A DNA stretch of 64,000 nt from Paenibacillus xylanexedens (GCF_007680605.1 NZ_VEIO01000001.1:2051276-2115275), one strand, 5' to 3'; counted from the first letter of the stretch, positions 1-9,424 are shown. Translations and numbers: made by a program. The notes: generated from the sequence alone by a model not told the origin.

Positions 1-541
1 TGAGTACAGCGGCCATGCCAACAAACAGTACCAAAAATGGAACAGCATCACCATACCTGAGCAGCTTGATTCCTAATGGCCCGATACTGAAACCCAGTCC
101 GTAAGACATGCCGTAAAGGGATATATACCGTCCTCTCTTCTCTGGCGCAGTGACTAACAGTACCCACAGCTGGGCTGCATAATGTAAAGCACTGTCTCCG
201 ATGCCGACAATCAGGCGTAGCACAAACCAAATTTTAATATCAGGAAAATACGGGAACAGGATCAAGGGAAGCATAACCAGAATTAAGCCGCCAACAATCA
301 GTTTTTTGAATCCAAGTGCTCCCAGTAAACGTTCGGCTGCCAGTGTCATTGCGAATGATCCAATGTAGAGCGCAGCGGCATTTAACCCGTTTAACCCGGG
401 AGAAACCCCTTGCTGTTCCAGAAAAATGGATAAGACAGGTAGCAACAATCCCTGACTGATCCCCGCCGCAACGATCACGGTAATTAAAATCAAATAATTA
501 AAAGTTGAGGGTGATATTTTAAATTTGAACATCAATGCCAC
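1..541 (-). CDS. MFS transporter, N-terminal part (runs off the window)
   Basis: The reading frame encodes the first half of a polytopic membrane protein and continues beyond position 1, so the C-terminus is missing. The translation has several long hydrophobic segments typical of the first six helices of a major facilitator superfamily transporter, with a conserved-looking loop RGRYISLYG after helix 4. The start is taken as GTG at 541 because an in-frame stop lies three codons upstream and a TCCTCC complement (GGAGGA) sits at 552-557 at good spacing; ATG at 532 is the alternative. The gene is divergent from the regulator at 754, which may control it. The substrate cannot be told from the sequence; drug or sugar efflux is only a guess. 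Confidence 0.8.
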   Translation of the reverse strand, partial: MALMFKFKISPSTFNYLILITVIVAAGISQGLLLPVLSIFLEQQGVSPGLNGLNAAALYIGSFAMTLAAERLLGALGFKKLIVGGLILVMLPLILFPYFPDIKIWFVLRLIVGIGDSALHYAAQLWVLLVTAPEKRGRYISLYGMSYGLGFSIGPLGIKLLRYGDAVPFLVLFVGMAAVL

Positions 542-753
542 GGCATTTCATTCCTCCTGCAAGCGCAAACAAAGAAAAATCGCCATTGCTGACGATCTCC
601 AGGCTGTTATTTATATGGGTGTATACTTTCTTTATAAATCGGGTCTAAACTCCGAACTTGAACATTATAGTGGACAACGCCCGGTAAAACAAGCCATAAT
701 AGTACATAAGTCGCTGTGAATACCTAGATGTGACGGGAGGATTCTGCATCATT

Positions 754-1674
754 ATGGCTTATCACGTTAAAATTGATGTTTCACCGATATATGAGATGCT
801 CAACAGCTTTTTGGTTTATGTCACGAAAAAGTGGATCCAGCATCTGGACATTGGTCCTGAATGGATTCTGGACGTTGAGCGCAAGCTAAGTTCCAACGTA
901 CGTGCTGCGCTTGCACCCGCTGCTACGTGGCCTTTTGACGATTTCGATGTCCTGTTCGCCTGGGCAGCATATAAGAATAACACTTTAGAGAATCAAGACT
1001 TTCTGGACATGCTCACAGAGCTTTCGGCTGACGAATTATTTGCGCGCGTTTCTTCATTAATGCCTTCACTTACGATAGAAGAATCGACGCGTATTCGGAA
1101 CAGCTACGTCCCATTACTGCGACTATGGGATCAGCACTATTGCCGGAACATTAGCGAAGATCATCGTGTATGGCTTGAAGAGGATGCCGAGGAGAAGCGC
1201 ATTTTGCTCGAAAAAATGGGCCCTGAACTGTTGATAGAATATGCCACAGCAGGTGTTATTGTGGAACCCATCGCTGGATTAAACGAAGTGATTCTGTTCC
1301 CAACGGTGCATAACCGTCCTATTAACATGTACTGCTTCTATGAAGGTATGATGATTATTCAGTATCCCGTAGATATACCGGAAGAGAGCGAAGATGAGCC
1401 GCCAACGTGCTTGCTAAGATTCACACATGCATTGGCAGACCCGGAAAGACTTCGCCTGTTAAGATACGTTTCGGACGAACCGAAGTCACTCTCGGAGATG
1501 TGTGAGGAGCTTGGCAAAGAACAAGATCCTGTCAAAGATCAGGTTACAGCTCTTCGCATTGCAGGTCTACTGCGTACACATTTATTAGGAAGCAATCGTA
1601 AAGAAAAATATAGCATCAGACCTGACGGAGTATCTGAACTGAATATGTTTTTAGAATCCTACATTCGCATCTAA
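754..1674 (+). CDS. ArsR-like winged-helix transcriptional regulator
   Basis: A protein of 306 residues whose last 85 residues look like an ArsR-type winged helix: FTHALADPERLRLLRYV, then a recognition-helix region with SLSEMCEELG and VTALRIAGLLRTH. The first 220 residues show no motif I recognise and may be a sensor or dimerisation domain, as in the long ArsR-like regulators of Bacillota. ATG at 754 is chosen over the in-frame GTG at 730 because a GGGAGG at 735-740 lies upstream of it, although spacing is rather long at 13 bases. It diverges from the MFS transporter gene, an arrangement common for a local regulator and its target. The effector is unknown. Confidence 0.8.
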   Translation: MAYHVKIDVSPIYEMLNSFLVYVTKKWIQHLDIGPEWILDVERKLSSNVRAALAPAATWPFDDFDVLFAWAAYKNNTLENQDFLDMLTELSADELFARVSSLMPSLTIEESTRIRNSYVPLLRLWDQHYCRNISEDHRVWLEEDAEEKRILLEKMGPELLIEYATAGVIVEPIAGLNEVILFPTVHNRPINMYCFYEGMMIIQYPVDIPEESEDEPPTCLLRFTHALADPERLRLLRYVSDEPKSLSEMCEELGKEQDPVKDQVTALRIAGLLRTHLLGSNRKEKYSIRPDGVSELNMFLESYIRI

Positions 1675-1737
1675 CGAATTAATTGATCAAGATAGTGAAT
1701 GATCCGCAGGCAAGCGTAAGCAAGGAGTGAACTAGCG

Positions 1738-2502
1738 TTGACCTCATTTAAACAACATATCTTGTTTGACCTTGATGATACACTCGTATATTGCAACAAA
1801 TATTTCAATCTCGTTCTGGGAGAGTTCTTTGAGAACATGCAGCAATGGTTTGACGGACATGCTCTGACCACGCAGCAGATTCGGGAGAAACAGCTCGAAA
1901 TCGATGTGACCGGAGTGAACAAAGTCGGATTTGCAAGTCACCATTTTCCACAGTCCCTGATTGATACGTATCGATATTTTGCTCGAAAATACGAGCGTGC
2001 GACATCAACCGAAGAAGAAACATATTTAAGCAAACTGGGCATGAGTGTTTACACCCAGGAAGTTGAGCCTTATCCGCATATGGTAGAAACGTTGGAAGAA
2101 CTGAAATCTGCCGGGCACTCTCTTTACTTGTACACTGGCGGTGAGACCGTCATCCAGCAACGGAAAATTGATCAGATGAAGCTTTCTATCTATTTCGATG
2201 ATCGAATCTATATTCGTCAGCACAAAAATATTGAAGCATTGGAAGGCATCCTGTCCAAAGGGCCGTTTGACCGGCGAGCAACATGGATGATTGGCAATTC
2301 GCTCCGCACAGATATTATGCCTGCCGTGAATGCAGGAATTCATAGCATCTATATCAAACAACCCAATGAATGGCAATATAATATTGTTGAACTGCAGCCG
2401 AATCCGGAAACTTCGATGTATACCATCACAGCACTGGAAGAGGTCCCCAAAGTCATTCATGAGGATATCGAGCAGAAACAACAAAAAAGAACCCTTGGGT
2501 AA
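1738..2502 (+). CDS. HAD family hydrolase
   Basis: A 254-residue haloacid dehalogenase-type phosphohydrolase. Motif I is LFDLDDTL near residue 10 with the nucleophile Asp and the acid-base Asp. Motif II is YTGGE, and motif IV is MIGNSLRTDIMPA, which contributes the metal ligands. The helical cap lies between motifs I and II. The start is TTG at 1738 with AAGGAG upstream. The gene follows the winged-helix regulator after 63 bases and may share its transcript. The stop codon lies inside the terminator hairpin. The substrate cannot be predicted from the sequence. Confidence 0.85.
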   Translation: MTSFKQHILFDLDDTLVYCNKYFNLVLGEFFENMQQWFDGHALTTQQIREKQLEIDVTGVNKVGFASHHFPQSLIDTYRYFARKYERATSTEEETYLSKLGMSVYTQEVEPYPHMVETLEELKSAGHSLYLYTGGETVIQQRKIDQMKLSIYFDDRIYIRQHKNIEALEGILSKGPFDRRATWMIGNSLRTDIMPAVNAGIHSIYIKQPNEWQYNIVELQPNPETSMYTITALEEVPKVIHEDIEQKQQKRTLG

Positions 2503-2517
2503 AGGGTTCTTTTTTTA
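2483..2517 (+). terminator. Rho-independent terminator of the HAD gene
   Basis: AGAACCCTT pairs with AAGGGTTCT and is followed by seven or more T residues. The stop codon of the HAD gene (2500-2502) lies in the loop/stem of this hairpin. The A run on the left side means it may also act weakly on the opposite strand, at the end of topB. Confidence 0.85.
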
Positions 2518-2549
2518 CTTTCAACTATAATAACTACAGCCGCCTATGG

Positions 2550-4862
2550 CTATACTTCCTGTTTTTCACCGGATAATTGACCCGTGACCACATCTTTTAA
2601 AATAATACGTGCCTTCACCGTGCTTCCATCCTTGCGTTTGAACGAGAGAACTTGCGTACTGCCCTTCTCTACCAAAGACTTCAGCATCGTACTTGTTATT
2701 TTTTTGCCGGCGTATTCTTTCCAAACGACAAATGTACATCCTTCTTTGAAACGGGAACAGCCATACCCCTTCTTGCCCTCAATAATATGCCCGGAACAAC
2801 CAGGTGAAGGACATGAAGCAAGCACTTCACGTACACCAGAACTTGCAGTGCTCGATTGCGCAGTTGTACCTTTGCTTGAAGTAACGTTTGCTGTTGAAGT
2901 CCTGGTCGCTTTGCTACCACTCGTTACCTTGTTACCTGCTTTGTTACCTGCTTTGTTGCCAGCTCCTCTCCCTTTCCCCTTACCTTTGCCTCTCGCATCT
3001 TCACCAAAGGCATCAGCAGCAGCGGGAGCCTGGACACGCACTTTTTCAATGATGGATAACGTGAATTTCTTGACGTTTTCCATGAACTTGTCCTGTCCAG
3101 CTTCACCTTTAGAGATTTGATGTAACCGACGCTCCCATTGCCCCGTCATCTCAGGCGAGGTCAACAAATCTACACCGGCACGGCGGATCAATTCAATCGC
3201 TGTTCGTCCCTTGAGCGTCAGTTGCATCTTTTTCCCTTGCATCGTAATGTAACCTACGTTTTTGAGACGTTCGATCGTAGCCGCTCGTGTAGCCGGGGTT
3301 CCCAGACCGCTATCCTTCATCGCATCACGGAGTTCTTCGTTCTCGATCTGTTTGCCTGCACTCTCCATTGCTTTGAGCAGTGTGCCCTCGGTATAACTTT
3401 TGGGCGGTTGAGTTGCTTTCTCCTTGAATTCACTCTTCGTACATTGAACAGGCAAGTCAGGCTGTACAGCAAAAGCTTTGTCCGTCCATTCCTCTGCTTC
3501 CTCTTCTTCATTGCTATTTTTTTTCGCTTTTTTCTTACCAGAAGCACCTTGTTCCTGATCGCCAGAACCCAGCACTACTTTCCAACCGATGGATAATAGC
3601 TCCTTTACAGACGTTTTGAACTGATGTTTCTCGACCTCCGTAAGTACCGTATGCTGTTTATACTCGGCGGCGGGATAGAAATGAGACAGGAAACGTCTCA
3701 CGATTAAGTCATATATATTCTGCTCTTCCTTGGACAGTGTCCCTGGTCGTTTCAGTGTTGGCAAAATCGCATGGTGGTCTTCCACTCGACTGGGATTGCA
3801 GACCCCTTTGTTATTTTTATGCACCAATTCCGGTTTTGCGCCCAAAGCCAGCTCACTGTACGTTCCGTTTTTAAGCAAATTCAACGTTTTGTGCATGCCT
3901 TCAATGTTCTGCTCGGTTACATAGTTGGAATTTGTACGCGGGTACGAGATCACTTTATGTTTTTCGTACAGGGCCTGTGCAATATCCAGTGTTTTTTTCG
4001 CCCCATAACCGTATTTTGCATTTGCTTCACGCTGTAAAAGAGTCAAGTCATACAACCGGTATGGATACTCCTTGGTTTGTTTGGCTTCATATTTAATAAT
4101 CTGACCTGTCTTACCCTTTACACTGTTTGCAATAGCCTCTGCTGTTGCTGCATCCGTAAGTTTATCTCCTTGACGTAAACCACGGTATTCAACACCTTCC
4201 TGCCGAAACCAGGCTGCCACTTCATAGAACGTCTGTGACTGAAACGCTTCAATCTCCATCTCACGGTCATAGATGAGAGCCAACACAGGTGTCTGCACTC
4301 GTCCAACAGACAGTAGTGCATTATGCCTTGTTGTAAACGCCCGTGAGGCATTCATGCCAATTAGCCAGTCCGCTTCACTGCGTGCACGGGCAGCATAAGT
4401 CAGATTTTCGAATTCTGCGGCATCTTTCAATCCATCAAATCCACGCCGAATACTTTCAGCTGTCAAATCCGATATCCACAGACGTTTTACAGGCTGGCGC
4501 AACTTCAATTGTTGCTGGATCAGCGCAAAAATATATTGTCCTTCCCGCCCTGCATCACAAGCGTTAACGATCGCTGAAGCACGCTTTGCGAGTTCTCCGA
4601 TGATTTTGAGCTGATCCTTTGTCCGCGGATTCGGTACAATTTTGAATTGATCCGGAATGATCGGCAAGTCCGCAATATTCCAGCGTTTGTATTTCGAATC
4701 ATAGGCATCCGGTTCAGCCAGTCCAAGCAAATGCCCAATCGCCCAGGTGATAATGTACTGTTCACCTTCCAGATACGTGCGATTATTTTTGGCTTTTGGT
4801 TCTATGACGGCGGCAATGGTTCTCCCCATATCGGGTTTCTCCGCAATAACCAGTGTCTTCAT
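2550..4862 (-). CDS. topB: DNA topoisomerase III
   Basis: A 770-residue type IA topoisomerase that relaxes negatively supercoiled DNA and decatenates intermediates by a single-strand break. The TOPRIM domain begins LVIAEKPDMGRTIA and contains DAGREGQ near residue 103. The catalytic tyrosine is Y307 in ISYPRTNSNYV. The conserved core ends near residue 620. It is followed by a Lys/Gly/Ala/Ser/Thr-rich linker with GNKA repeats and a C-terminal module with four cysteines (CPSPGC, then GCSRFKEGC), like the zinc-binding or degenerate C-terminal repeats of topoisomerases. AGGAGG lies 12 bases upstream of the ATG. It is longer than most TopB proteins because of this tail. Confidence 0.95.
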   Translation of the reverse strand: MKTLVIAEKPDMGRTIAAVIEPKAKNNRTYLEGEQYIITWAIGHLLGLAEPDAYDSKYKRWNIADLPIIPDQFKIVPNPRTKDQLKIIGELAKRASAIVNACDAGREGQYIFALIQQQLKLRQPVKRLWISDLTAESIRRGFDGLKDAAEFENLTYAARARSEADWLIGMNASRAFTTRHNALLSVGRVQTPVLALIYDREMEIEAFQSQTFYEVAAWFRQEGVEYRGLRQGDKLTDAATAEAIANSVKGKTGQIIKYEAKQTKEYPYRLYDLTLLQREANAKYGYGAKKTLDIAQALYEKHKVISYPRTNSNYVTEQNIEGMHKTLNLLKNGTYSELALGAKPELVHKNNKGVCNPSRVEDHHAILPTLKRPGTLSKEEQNIYDLIVRRFLSHFYPAAEYKQHTVLTEVEKHQFKTSVKELLSIGWKVVLGSGDQEQGASGKKKAKKNSNEEEEAEEWTDKAFAVQPDLPVQCTKSEFKEKATQPPKSYTEGTLLKAMESAGKQIENEELRDAMKDSGLGTPATRAATIERLKNVGYITMQGKKMQLTLKGRTAIELIRRAGVDLLTSPEMTGQWERRLHQISKGEAGQDKFMENVKKFTLSIIEKVRVQAPAAADAFGEDARGKGKGKGRGAGNKAGNKAGNKVTSGSKATRTSTANVTSSKGTTAQSSTASSGVREVLASCPSPGCSGHIIEGKKGYGCSRFKEGCTFVVWKEYAGKKITSTMLKSLVEKGSTQVLSFKRKDGSTVKARIILKDVVTGQLSGEKQEV

Positions 4863-4899
4863 CCGTCCATCTCTCCTCCTAAACCGCCACTATGACGGC

Positions 4900-4930
4900 A
4901 AAAAGGGGCCTTCCGCCGACGGAAGCCCCT
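4900..4930 (-). terminator. Terminator after fur
   Basis: Read on the minus strand, GGGGCTTCCG pairs with CGGAAGGCCCC around a short loop with one bulged base, and TTTTT follows. It lies between the fur stop codon and the topB start, so it ends the fur transcript. Confidence 0.85.
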
Positions 4931-4986
4931 GCTTCTGAAACTTATTATATCAGATTTTGGATTCAAGAGCACCTATTCCGGATGAA

Positions 4987-5478
4987 TTAACCAGCCGCCG
5001 GCTCATCAAGCTCATGTTTTTGTCTGCACTCTTTACACACACCTTGAAAATCAAGTCGATGATCGGTCACAGCAAAACCATACTGACGCAAAACCTGTTG
5101 CTCCAATCGAAGCAATCCATCTTCCATAATTTCTTCCACACTGCCACATTCCGTACAGATCAGGTGATGATGATGGTGAGAGCCGTCTGTGCTACGCAAA
5201 TCAAAACGTGCAGCTCCATCGCCGAAGTTAATTTTCTCTACAACCTGCAAGTCACTGAGTAGCTCTAACGTACGATAAACGGTTGCGAGTCCAATCTCCG
5301 GAAACTTTTCTTTTACCAGAAGAAATACTTCTTCTGCGCTAAAATGATCTTTCTCATGTTCCAACAACACACGCACCGTCACTTCGCGTTGCTGAGTTAA
5401 CTTGTATCCTTTATCAACCAATTGGCTTTTGATTTGGTCAATTTGCTCTGAAATGGACTTGTCCCGATTACTTGCCAT
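4987..5478 (-). CDS. fur: Ferric uptake regulator Fur
   Basis: A 163-residue Fur-family metalloregulator. The N-terminal winged helix contains YKLTQQREVTVRVLLEH and the recognition region GLATVYRTLELL. The C-terminal domain has the histidine-rich metal site HHHHHLICTECG and the structural cysteine pair CKEC. The wording NFGDGAARFDLR and DHRLDFQGVC is much closer to Bacillus Fur than to PerR or Zur, so Fur is the best paralogue call. GGAGGT lies 8 bases before the ATG. A perfect PerR operator is found 150 bases upstream, which suggests that PerR controls it, as in Bacillus subtilis. Confidence 0.92.
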   Translation of the reverse strand: MASNRDKSISEQIDQIKSQLVDKGYKLTQQREVTVRVLLEHEKDHFSAEEVFLLVKEKFPEIGLATVYRTLELLSDLQVVEKINFGDGAARFDLRSTDGSHHHHHLICTECGSVEEIMEDGLLRLEQQVLRQYGFAVTDHRLDFQGVCKECRQKHELDEPAAG

Positions 5479-5628
5479 ACGGGTGCACCTCCGTTACATG
5501 TTATGTTACCTGTTCTTACTTAAACGTATTTGTAATCATGTACTCAATTCATTGTCATGTTTATAAGACAGCATCGTCAAAGTTAGAATTCTATTTCCCA
5601 TTATGAATCAATTCGACTTTGGCCTTAT

Positions 5629-5643
5629 TTATAATAATTATAA
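5629..5643. promoter_or_regulatory. PerR box upstream of fur
   Basis: TTATAATAATTATAA is an exact match to the Bacillus PerR consensus TTATAATNATTATAA (7-1-7 inverted repeat). It differs from the Fur box at the second base of each arm (TGATAATNATTATCA). The nearest downstream gene on the minus strand is fur, which is a known PerR target in B. subtilis. Binding is inferred, not shown. Confidence 0.75.
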
Positions 5644-5745
5644 TCTAATAATAAGTCTTTATCTTAGAAAATGCAATGCTCTTATTCACATTGTCATCAG
5701 AAATGGAAAAATTCACGGAAGATATATTGACCAAAATATATAGCA

Positions 5746-5773
5746 AATACCCCTCGCGTATACGAGGGGTATT
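5746..5773 (-). terminator. Hairpin after gltD
   Basis: AATACCCCTCG pairs with CGAGGGGTATT around a 6-base loop, an 11-bp perfect stem about 75 bases beyond the gltD stop codon. The following T tract is weak, so termination efficiency is uncertain. Confidence 0.6.
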
Positions 5774-5847
5774 CATCGCTTTGTTCATAATGTAAATACT
5801 TTATGACGTAAATTAAGAAGACACAAAGATTGAACGATGGTACTGGT

Positions 5848-7335
5848 TTATACCAGTACTGTTGCTCCCATCAAATATTTATCCACTTCACGAGCGGCTT
5901 CACGCCCTTCGTTGATTGCCCATACCACTAAACTTTGACCACGGCGCATGTCACCAGCTGCAAATACTTTATCAACGTTGGTGTTGTATTTGCCGTAACG
6001 CGCCTTCACGTTCGTGCGGCGATCTGTTTCAAGTCCCAACTGCTCAACCAGTGTTTGCTCCGGTCCGTCAAAACCGATCGCAATCATCGCCATCTGCGCA
6101 GGGAATACACGCTCTGTACCTGGAATTGGTTGATAAATTTTGCGGCCTGTCTCATCAACAATACGTTCGATTTGAATCGTGTGAAGTTCTTTAAGATTGC
6201 CTTCTTCATCACCCACAAATTTGGTGGTCATGATGGAGAATTCACGTGGATCCTCCCCAAACAAAGCTTTTGCTTCTTCTTGTGCATAATCCAGAGTATA
6301 AACATTTGGAAATTGCGGCCAAGGATTGTTAATTGGATCACGCTCAAGCGGAGCCTGAGTATGTGTACCAAATTGCGTGATCGTACGGCAACCATGACGC
6401 AACGATGTAGCCACACAGTCAGAACCTGTATCCCCGCCACCAATTACAATGACATCTTTATCTTTTGCAGAGATGTAGTTGCCATCCTCCAGGTTGGAGT
6501 CCAGGAAGCTTTTGATGCTTCCATTCAGGAAATCCATCGCATAGTGCACACCTTTCAGGTTAGCACCTTCAATGTTAAATTCGCGTGGCTTGGTTGCACC
6601 GCCACACAGAACAACAGCATCGTAATCATTAACAAGTTGCTCAGCCGGAATATCTTTTCCGATCTCTGTATTCGTAATAAACTGAATTCCTTCGGCTGCG
6701 AGCAGGTCTACACGGCGTTGTACCACTTTTTTATCCAGCTTCATCGTTGGAATTCCATACATTAATAATCCGCCGACACGGTCTGAACGTTCATATACCG
6801 TTACCTTATGTCCAGCCTTGTTCAATTGAGCCGCTGTTGCAAGTCCCGCCGGACCTGAACCGACTACGGCTACACGCTTGCCTGTGCGCTTCTCCGGTGG
6901 CTGTGGTACAACCCAACCTTCTTCGAAGCCTTTTTCAATAATAGCTTCTTCAATCGTTTTGATCGTTACTGGCTGACCAATCAGGCCCACTGTACATGAT
7001 CCTTCACAAGGAGCTGGGCAGATACGGCCTGTAAACTCCGGAAAATTGTTCGTTTTGTGAAGACGCTCCAGCGCTTCCTTCCACAAACCGCGATAAACGA
7101 GATTATTCCATTCTGGAATCAGGTTATGAACCGGGCAGCCTGACGTACCGCCAGTCATATCTATACCTGTATGACAATAAGGGGTACCACAATCCATGCA
7201 CCTTGCACCTTGTGTTCTGAGTTCTTCTTCAGCCATATGTTTATGAAACTCTTCCCAATCCTTGATGCGCTCCGCTGGCTCTCGATCGGCAGGGAGCTGC
7301 CGTTTGTATTCCATAAATCCAGTAGGTGTAGACAT
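5848..7335 (-). CDS. gltD: Glutamate synthase small subunit (NADPH)
   Basis: A 495-residue iron-sulfur flavoprotein that passes electrons from NADPH to the large subunit GltA for making glutamate from glutamine and 2-oxoglutarate. N-terminal cysteine motifs CMDCGTPYC and CPAPCEGSC bind [4Fe-4S] clusters. The FAD Rossmann motif VAVVGSGPAGLATAA lies near residue 155 and the NADPH motif VIGGGDTGSDC near residue 295. The C-terminal AAGDMRRGQSLVVWAI is the second FAD contact. GGGGGA precedes the ATG. gltA is not adjacent, unlike the usual gltAB arrangement, so the partner must be encoded elsewhere or this is a stand-alone GltD-like oxidoreductase. Confidence 0.92.
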   Translation of the reverse strand: MSTPTGFMEYKRQLPADREPAERIKDWEEFHKHMAEEELRTQGARCMDCGTPYCHTGIDMTGGTSGCPVHNLIPEWNNLVYRGLWKEALERLHKTNNFPEFTGRICPAPCEGSCTVGLIGQPVTIKTIEEAIIEKGFEEGWVVPQPPEKRTGKRVAVVGSGPAGLATAAQLNKAGHKVTVYERSDRVGGLLMYGIPTMKLDKKVVQRRVDLLAAEGIQFITNTEIGKDIPAEQLVNDYDAVVLCGGATKPREFNIEGANLKGVHYAMDFLNGSIKSFLDSNLEDGNYISAKDKDVIVIGGGDTGSDCVATSLRHGCRTITQFGTHTQAPLERDPINNPWPQFPNVYTLDYAQEEAKALFGEDPREFSIMTTKFVGDEEGNLKELHTIQIERIVDETGRKIYQPIPGTERVFPAQMAMIAIGFDGPEQTLVEQLGLETDRRTNVKARYGKYNTNVDKVFAAGDMRRGQSLVVWAINEGREAAREVDKYLMGATVLV

Positions 7336-7875
7336 CTTACGTTTCCCCCATCCGTTCTTGTCTTAATCCCTTCATGCGTATGCTCTATATGAAATGGATT
7401 ACTCTTTTACTTGAGTTTTTGTCTATTGTATCACAAAATCTACTCAAAGATATTTCAATTATAGTAGCATTTACGACATTGAATATTAAATGGATTATCC
7501 GCATAATTATTTGTATTTTATACATCATAGCGTTCAACTGAACGTATGGTCAATAGCTTAAATTTGGTCTTAAACCAGAGTATAAAGTTTTTTCACAAGC
7601 GAAAGTTAAGAATAAAAAAAGCAATAACGTCATATAAATGTAAGATAAATTGTCATTAAAATCAAGCTTTTCAGTGAAATTTAAACTCATTTACGAAAAT
7701 CAAACTCGATTTAAAGCTTTACAACGTTGAAATCCTACAGTTTTTAGACTATTCAACCATAAACGCAAGCTGATCCAATGTATATTATGCAAAATCCACC
7801 AGTCGTTGTGTCACATTGATGTAATGAAATAACACTTGAAATAATTGTTCACATTCAATAGAAAAACATTGTATT
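7336..7875. other. AT-rich intergenic stretch upstream of gltD
   Basis: About 540 bases without a convincing gene. It must carry the gltD promoter, but I could not pick one with both boxes. A 6-bp inverted repeat CGTTCA/TGAACG with a 2-base centre at 7531-7544 is the only operator-like element seen; no known factor is assigned. Confidence 0.4.
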
Positions 7876-7920
7876 AAAAAAGACACTGCTCACGGAAAAT
7901 TTCTTGTGATCAGTGTCTTT
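7876..7920 (-). terminator. Terminator of the thyA-dfrA operon
   Basis: On the minus strand AAAGACACTG-TCAC pairs with GTGA-CAGTGTCTTT and is followed by a run of T. It begins 11 bases beyond the dfrA stop codon. Confidence 0.85.
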
Positions 7921-7930
7921 ACATGTTTTT

Positions 7931-8419
7931 CTAACGTTTACGCTCGTAAAACTCGAATGTAAAAGGATATACGTTTTTCTCATCCTGCTCGCCTTCGATC
8001 TGCTTCTTTAACTCCCATTCGCTCCAGTTCACTTCCGGGAAAAACGTATCTCCCTCAAATTGCTCATGAATCTTGGTGACGACGAGCCGATCTGCAAACG
8101 GTAGAAACTCCCGATATACCTGAGAACCTCCAATTACGCAAAGCTCTTCACCTTGAGCAGCCTTCAGACCTTCTTCAATCGTATGTACGATCTCTGCTTG
8201 ATCCGCTCTATAATTCAAGTCCCGAGTCACAACAATATTACGACGGTGAGGGAGTGGCTTGCCGCCGAATGATTCCCACGTATTACGTCCCATAATAATC
8301 GTTTTGTTTATCGTTTGCTGCTTGAAAAAAGCCATATCTTTTGGCAATCGCCAAGGAAGAGAATTATGATGTCCAATCACACCATTCTCTCCCATTGCCC
8401 ATACCAATTCAATACTCAA
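7931..8419 (-). CDS. dfrA: Dihydrofolate reductase
   Basis: A 162-residue enzyme that reduces dihydrofolate to tetrahydrofolate with NADPH. Family motifs are SIELVWAMGENGVIGHHNSLPWRLPKDM at the N-terminus (Met20-type loop), IIMGRNTWESFGGKPLPHRRNIVVTR and VIGGSQVYREFLPFADR. The TTG at 8419 is chosen as start because it gives the normal family length and has AAAGGGA upstream; longer in-frame starts would run into thyA. It lies 37 bases after thyA, which generates dihydrofolate, so the two act together in dTMP synthesis. Confidence 0.92.
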   Translation of the reverse strand: MSIELVWAMGENGVIGHHNSLPWRLPKDMAFFKQQTINKTIIMGRNTWESFGGKPLPHRRNIVVTRDLNYRADQAEIVHTIEEGLKAAQGEELCVIGGSQVYREFLPFADRLVVTKIHEQFEGDTFFPEVNWSEWELKKQIEGEQDEKNVYPFTFEFYERKR

Positions 8420-8456
8420 AGGCCGCACATCCCTTTCATTGAATACGTTATTGTGT

Positions 8457-9251
8457 TCATACTGCAATCGGTGCTTTGATACCTGGATGATGTTCATAGT
8501 TTTCAAATTCAAAATCTTCAAATTTGTACTCAAAAATCGAATCAGGCTTACGTTTAATCACCAGCTTAGGCAAAGCAAACGGCTCACGCTCTAGTTGCGT
8601 TTTCACCTGCTCCACATGATTGGAATAGATGTGCACATCTCCACCAGACCAGATGAAGTCGCCCACTTCCAGGTCACATTGCTGTGCAATCATATGTGTC
8701 AGAAGGGCATAACTGGCAATATTAAATGGCAGACCAAGGAACGTGTCCACGGAACGCATCGTCAGCATACAAGATAGTTTACCCTCAGCCACATAAAACT
8801 GAAACGCAAAATGACAAGGCGGTAATTTCATGTTGTTAATTTCGGCCACATTCCACGCACTCACCAGATGACGACGGGAATCGGGATTATTTTTAATGGA
8901 ATCTATAACAGCAGCGATCTGATCTATTTTCTCCCCGTTTGGTGCTTCCCATGTTCGCCATTGTGAGCCATACACCGGTCCAAGATCGCCATTTTCGTCT
9001 GCCCAATCATCCCAGATCTTCACACCATTTTCTTTCAAGTAGGCAATATTCGTATCTCCGCTCAAAAACCACAGCAACTCATGAATAACTGACTTCAGGT
9101 GAATTCGTTTGGTCGTTACAAGTGGAAAACCTTTGGATAAGTCATAACGGAGTTGCCTACCAAAGACAGACTGTGTCCCTGTTCCAGTTCGATCTCCTTT
9201 GTGAACGCCGTTGTCCAATATATCTTGTAATAAATCGAGATAGTTTTTCAT
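8457..9251 (-). CDS. thyA: Thymidylate synthase
   Basis: A 264-residue ThyA that converts dUMP to dTMP with methylene-tetrahydrofolate. The catalytic cysteine is C146 in [13 protein letters not shown]. The N-terminus carries [18 protein letters not shown], and the dUMP-binding [19 protein letters not shown] and HIYSNHVEQ motifs are intact. ATG at 9251 with GAGGAG at 8 bases gives exactly the length of E. coli-type ThyA; upstream in-frame starts are ignored. It is the first gene of the thyA-dfrA operon. Confidence 0.96.
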   Translation of the reverse strand: MKNYLDLLQDILDNGVHKGDRTGTGTQSVFGRQLRYDLSKGFPLVTTKRIHLKSVIHELLWFLSGDTNIAYLKENGVKIWDDWADENGDLGPVYGSQWRTWEAPNGEKIDQIAAVIDSIKNNPDSRRHLVSAWNVAEINNMKLPPCHFAFQFYVAEGKLSCMLTMRSVDTFLGLPFNIASYALLTHMIAQQCDLEVGDFIWSGGDVHIYSNHVEQVKTQLEREPFALPKLVIKRKPDSIFEYKFEDFEFENYEHHPGIKAPIAV

Positions 9252-9380
9252 GTTGGTGTCTCCTCGCATCTCTATATATGTTACGTACCCATACCCAACT
9301 GGGCCACAGACTTCTAGAGGTCTGATCATTTAATTAGTTTACCATACTGAGCAGATTGGCAAAAGACTCGAAACTTGATC

Positions 9381-9424
9381 AAAAAAAGAGACAAGCAACG
9401 CGATTAGCGTCACTCGTCTCTTTC
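9381..9424 (-). terminator. Terminator of the pdh operon
   Basis: On the minus strand AAAGAGACGAG pairs with CTTGTCTCTTT through a longer internal region and is followed by TTTTTTT. It lies about 45 bases beyond the pdhD stop codon. Confidence 0.8.

Noticed and set aside
525-719. Possible 64-codon gene between the MFS gene and the regulator
   Set aside because: It starts inside the MFS gene, has no ribosome binding site and no recognisable product; it lies in the divergent promoter region.
2925-2965. Short tandem repeat that might look like a CRISPR-like or VNTR array
   Set aside because: It is a GNKA codon repeat inside the topB linker, with units of 12 bases and no spacers.
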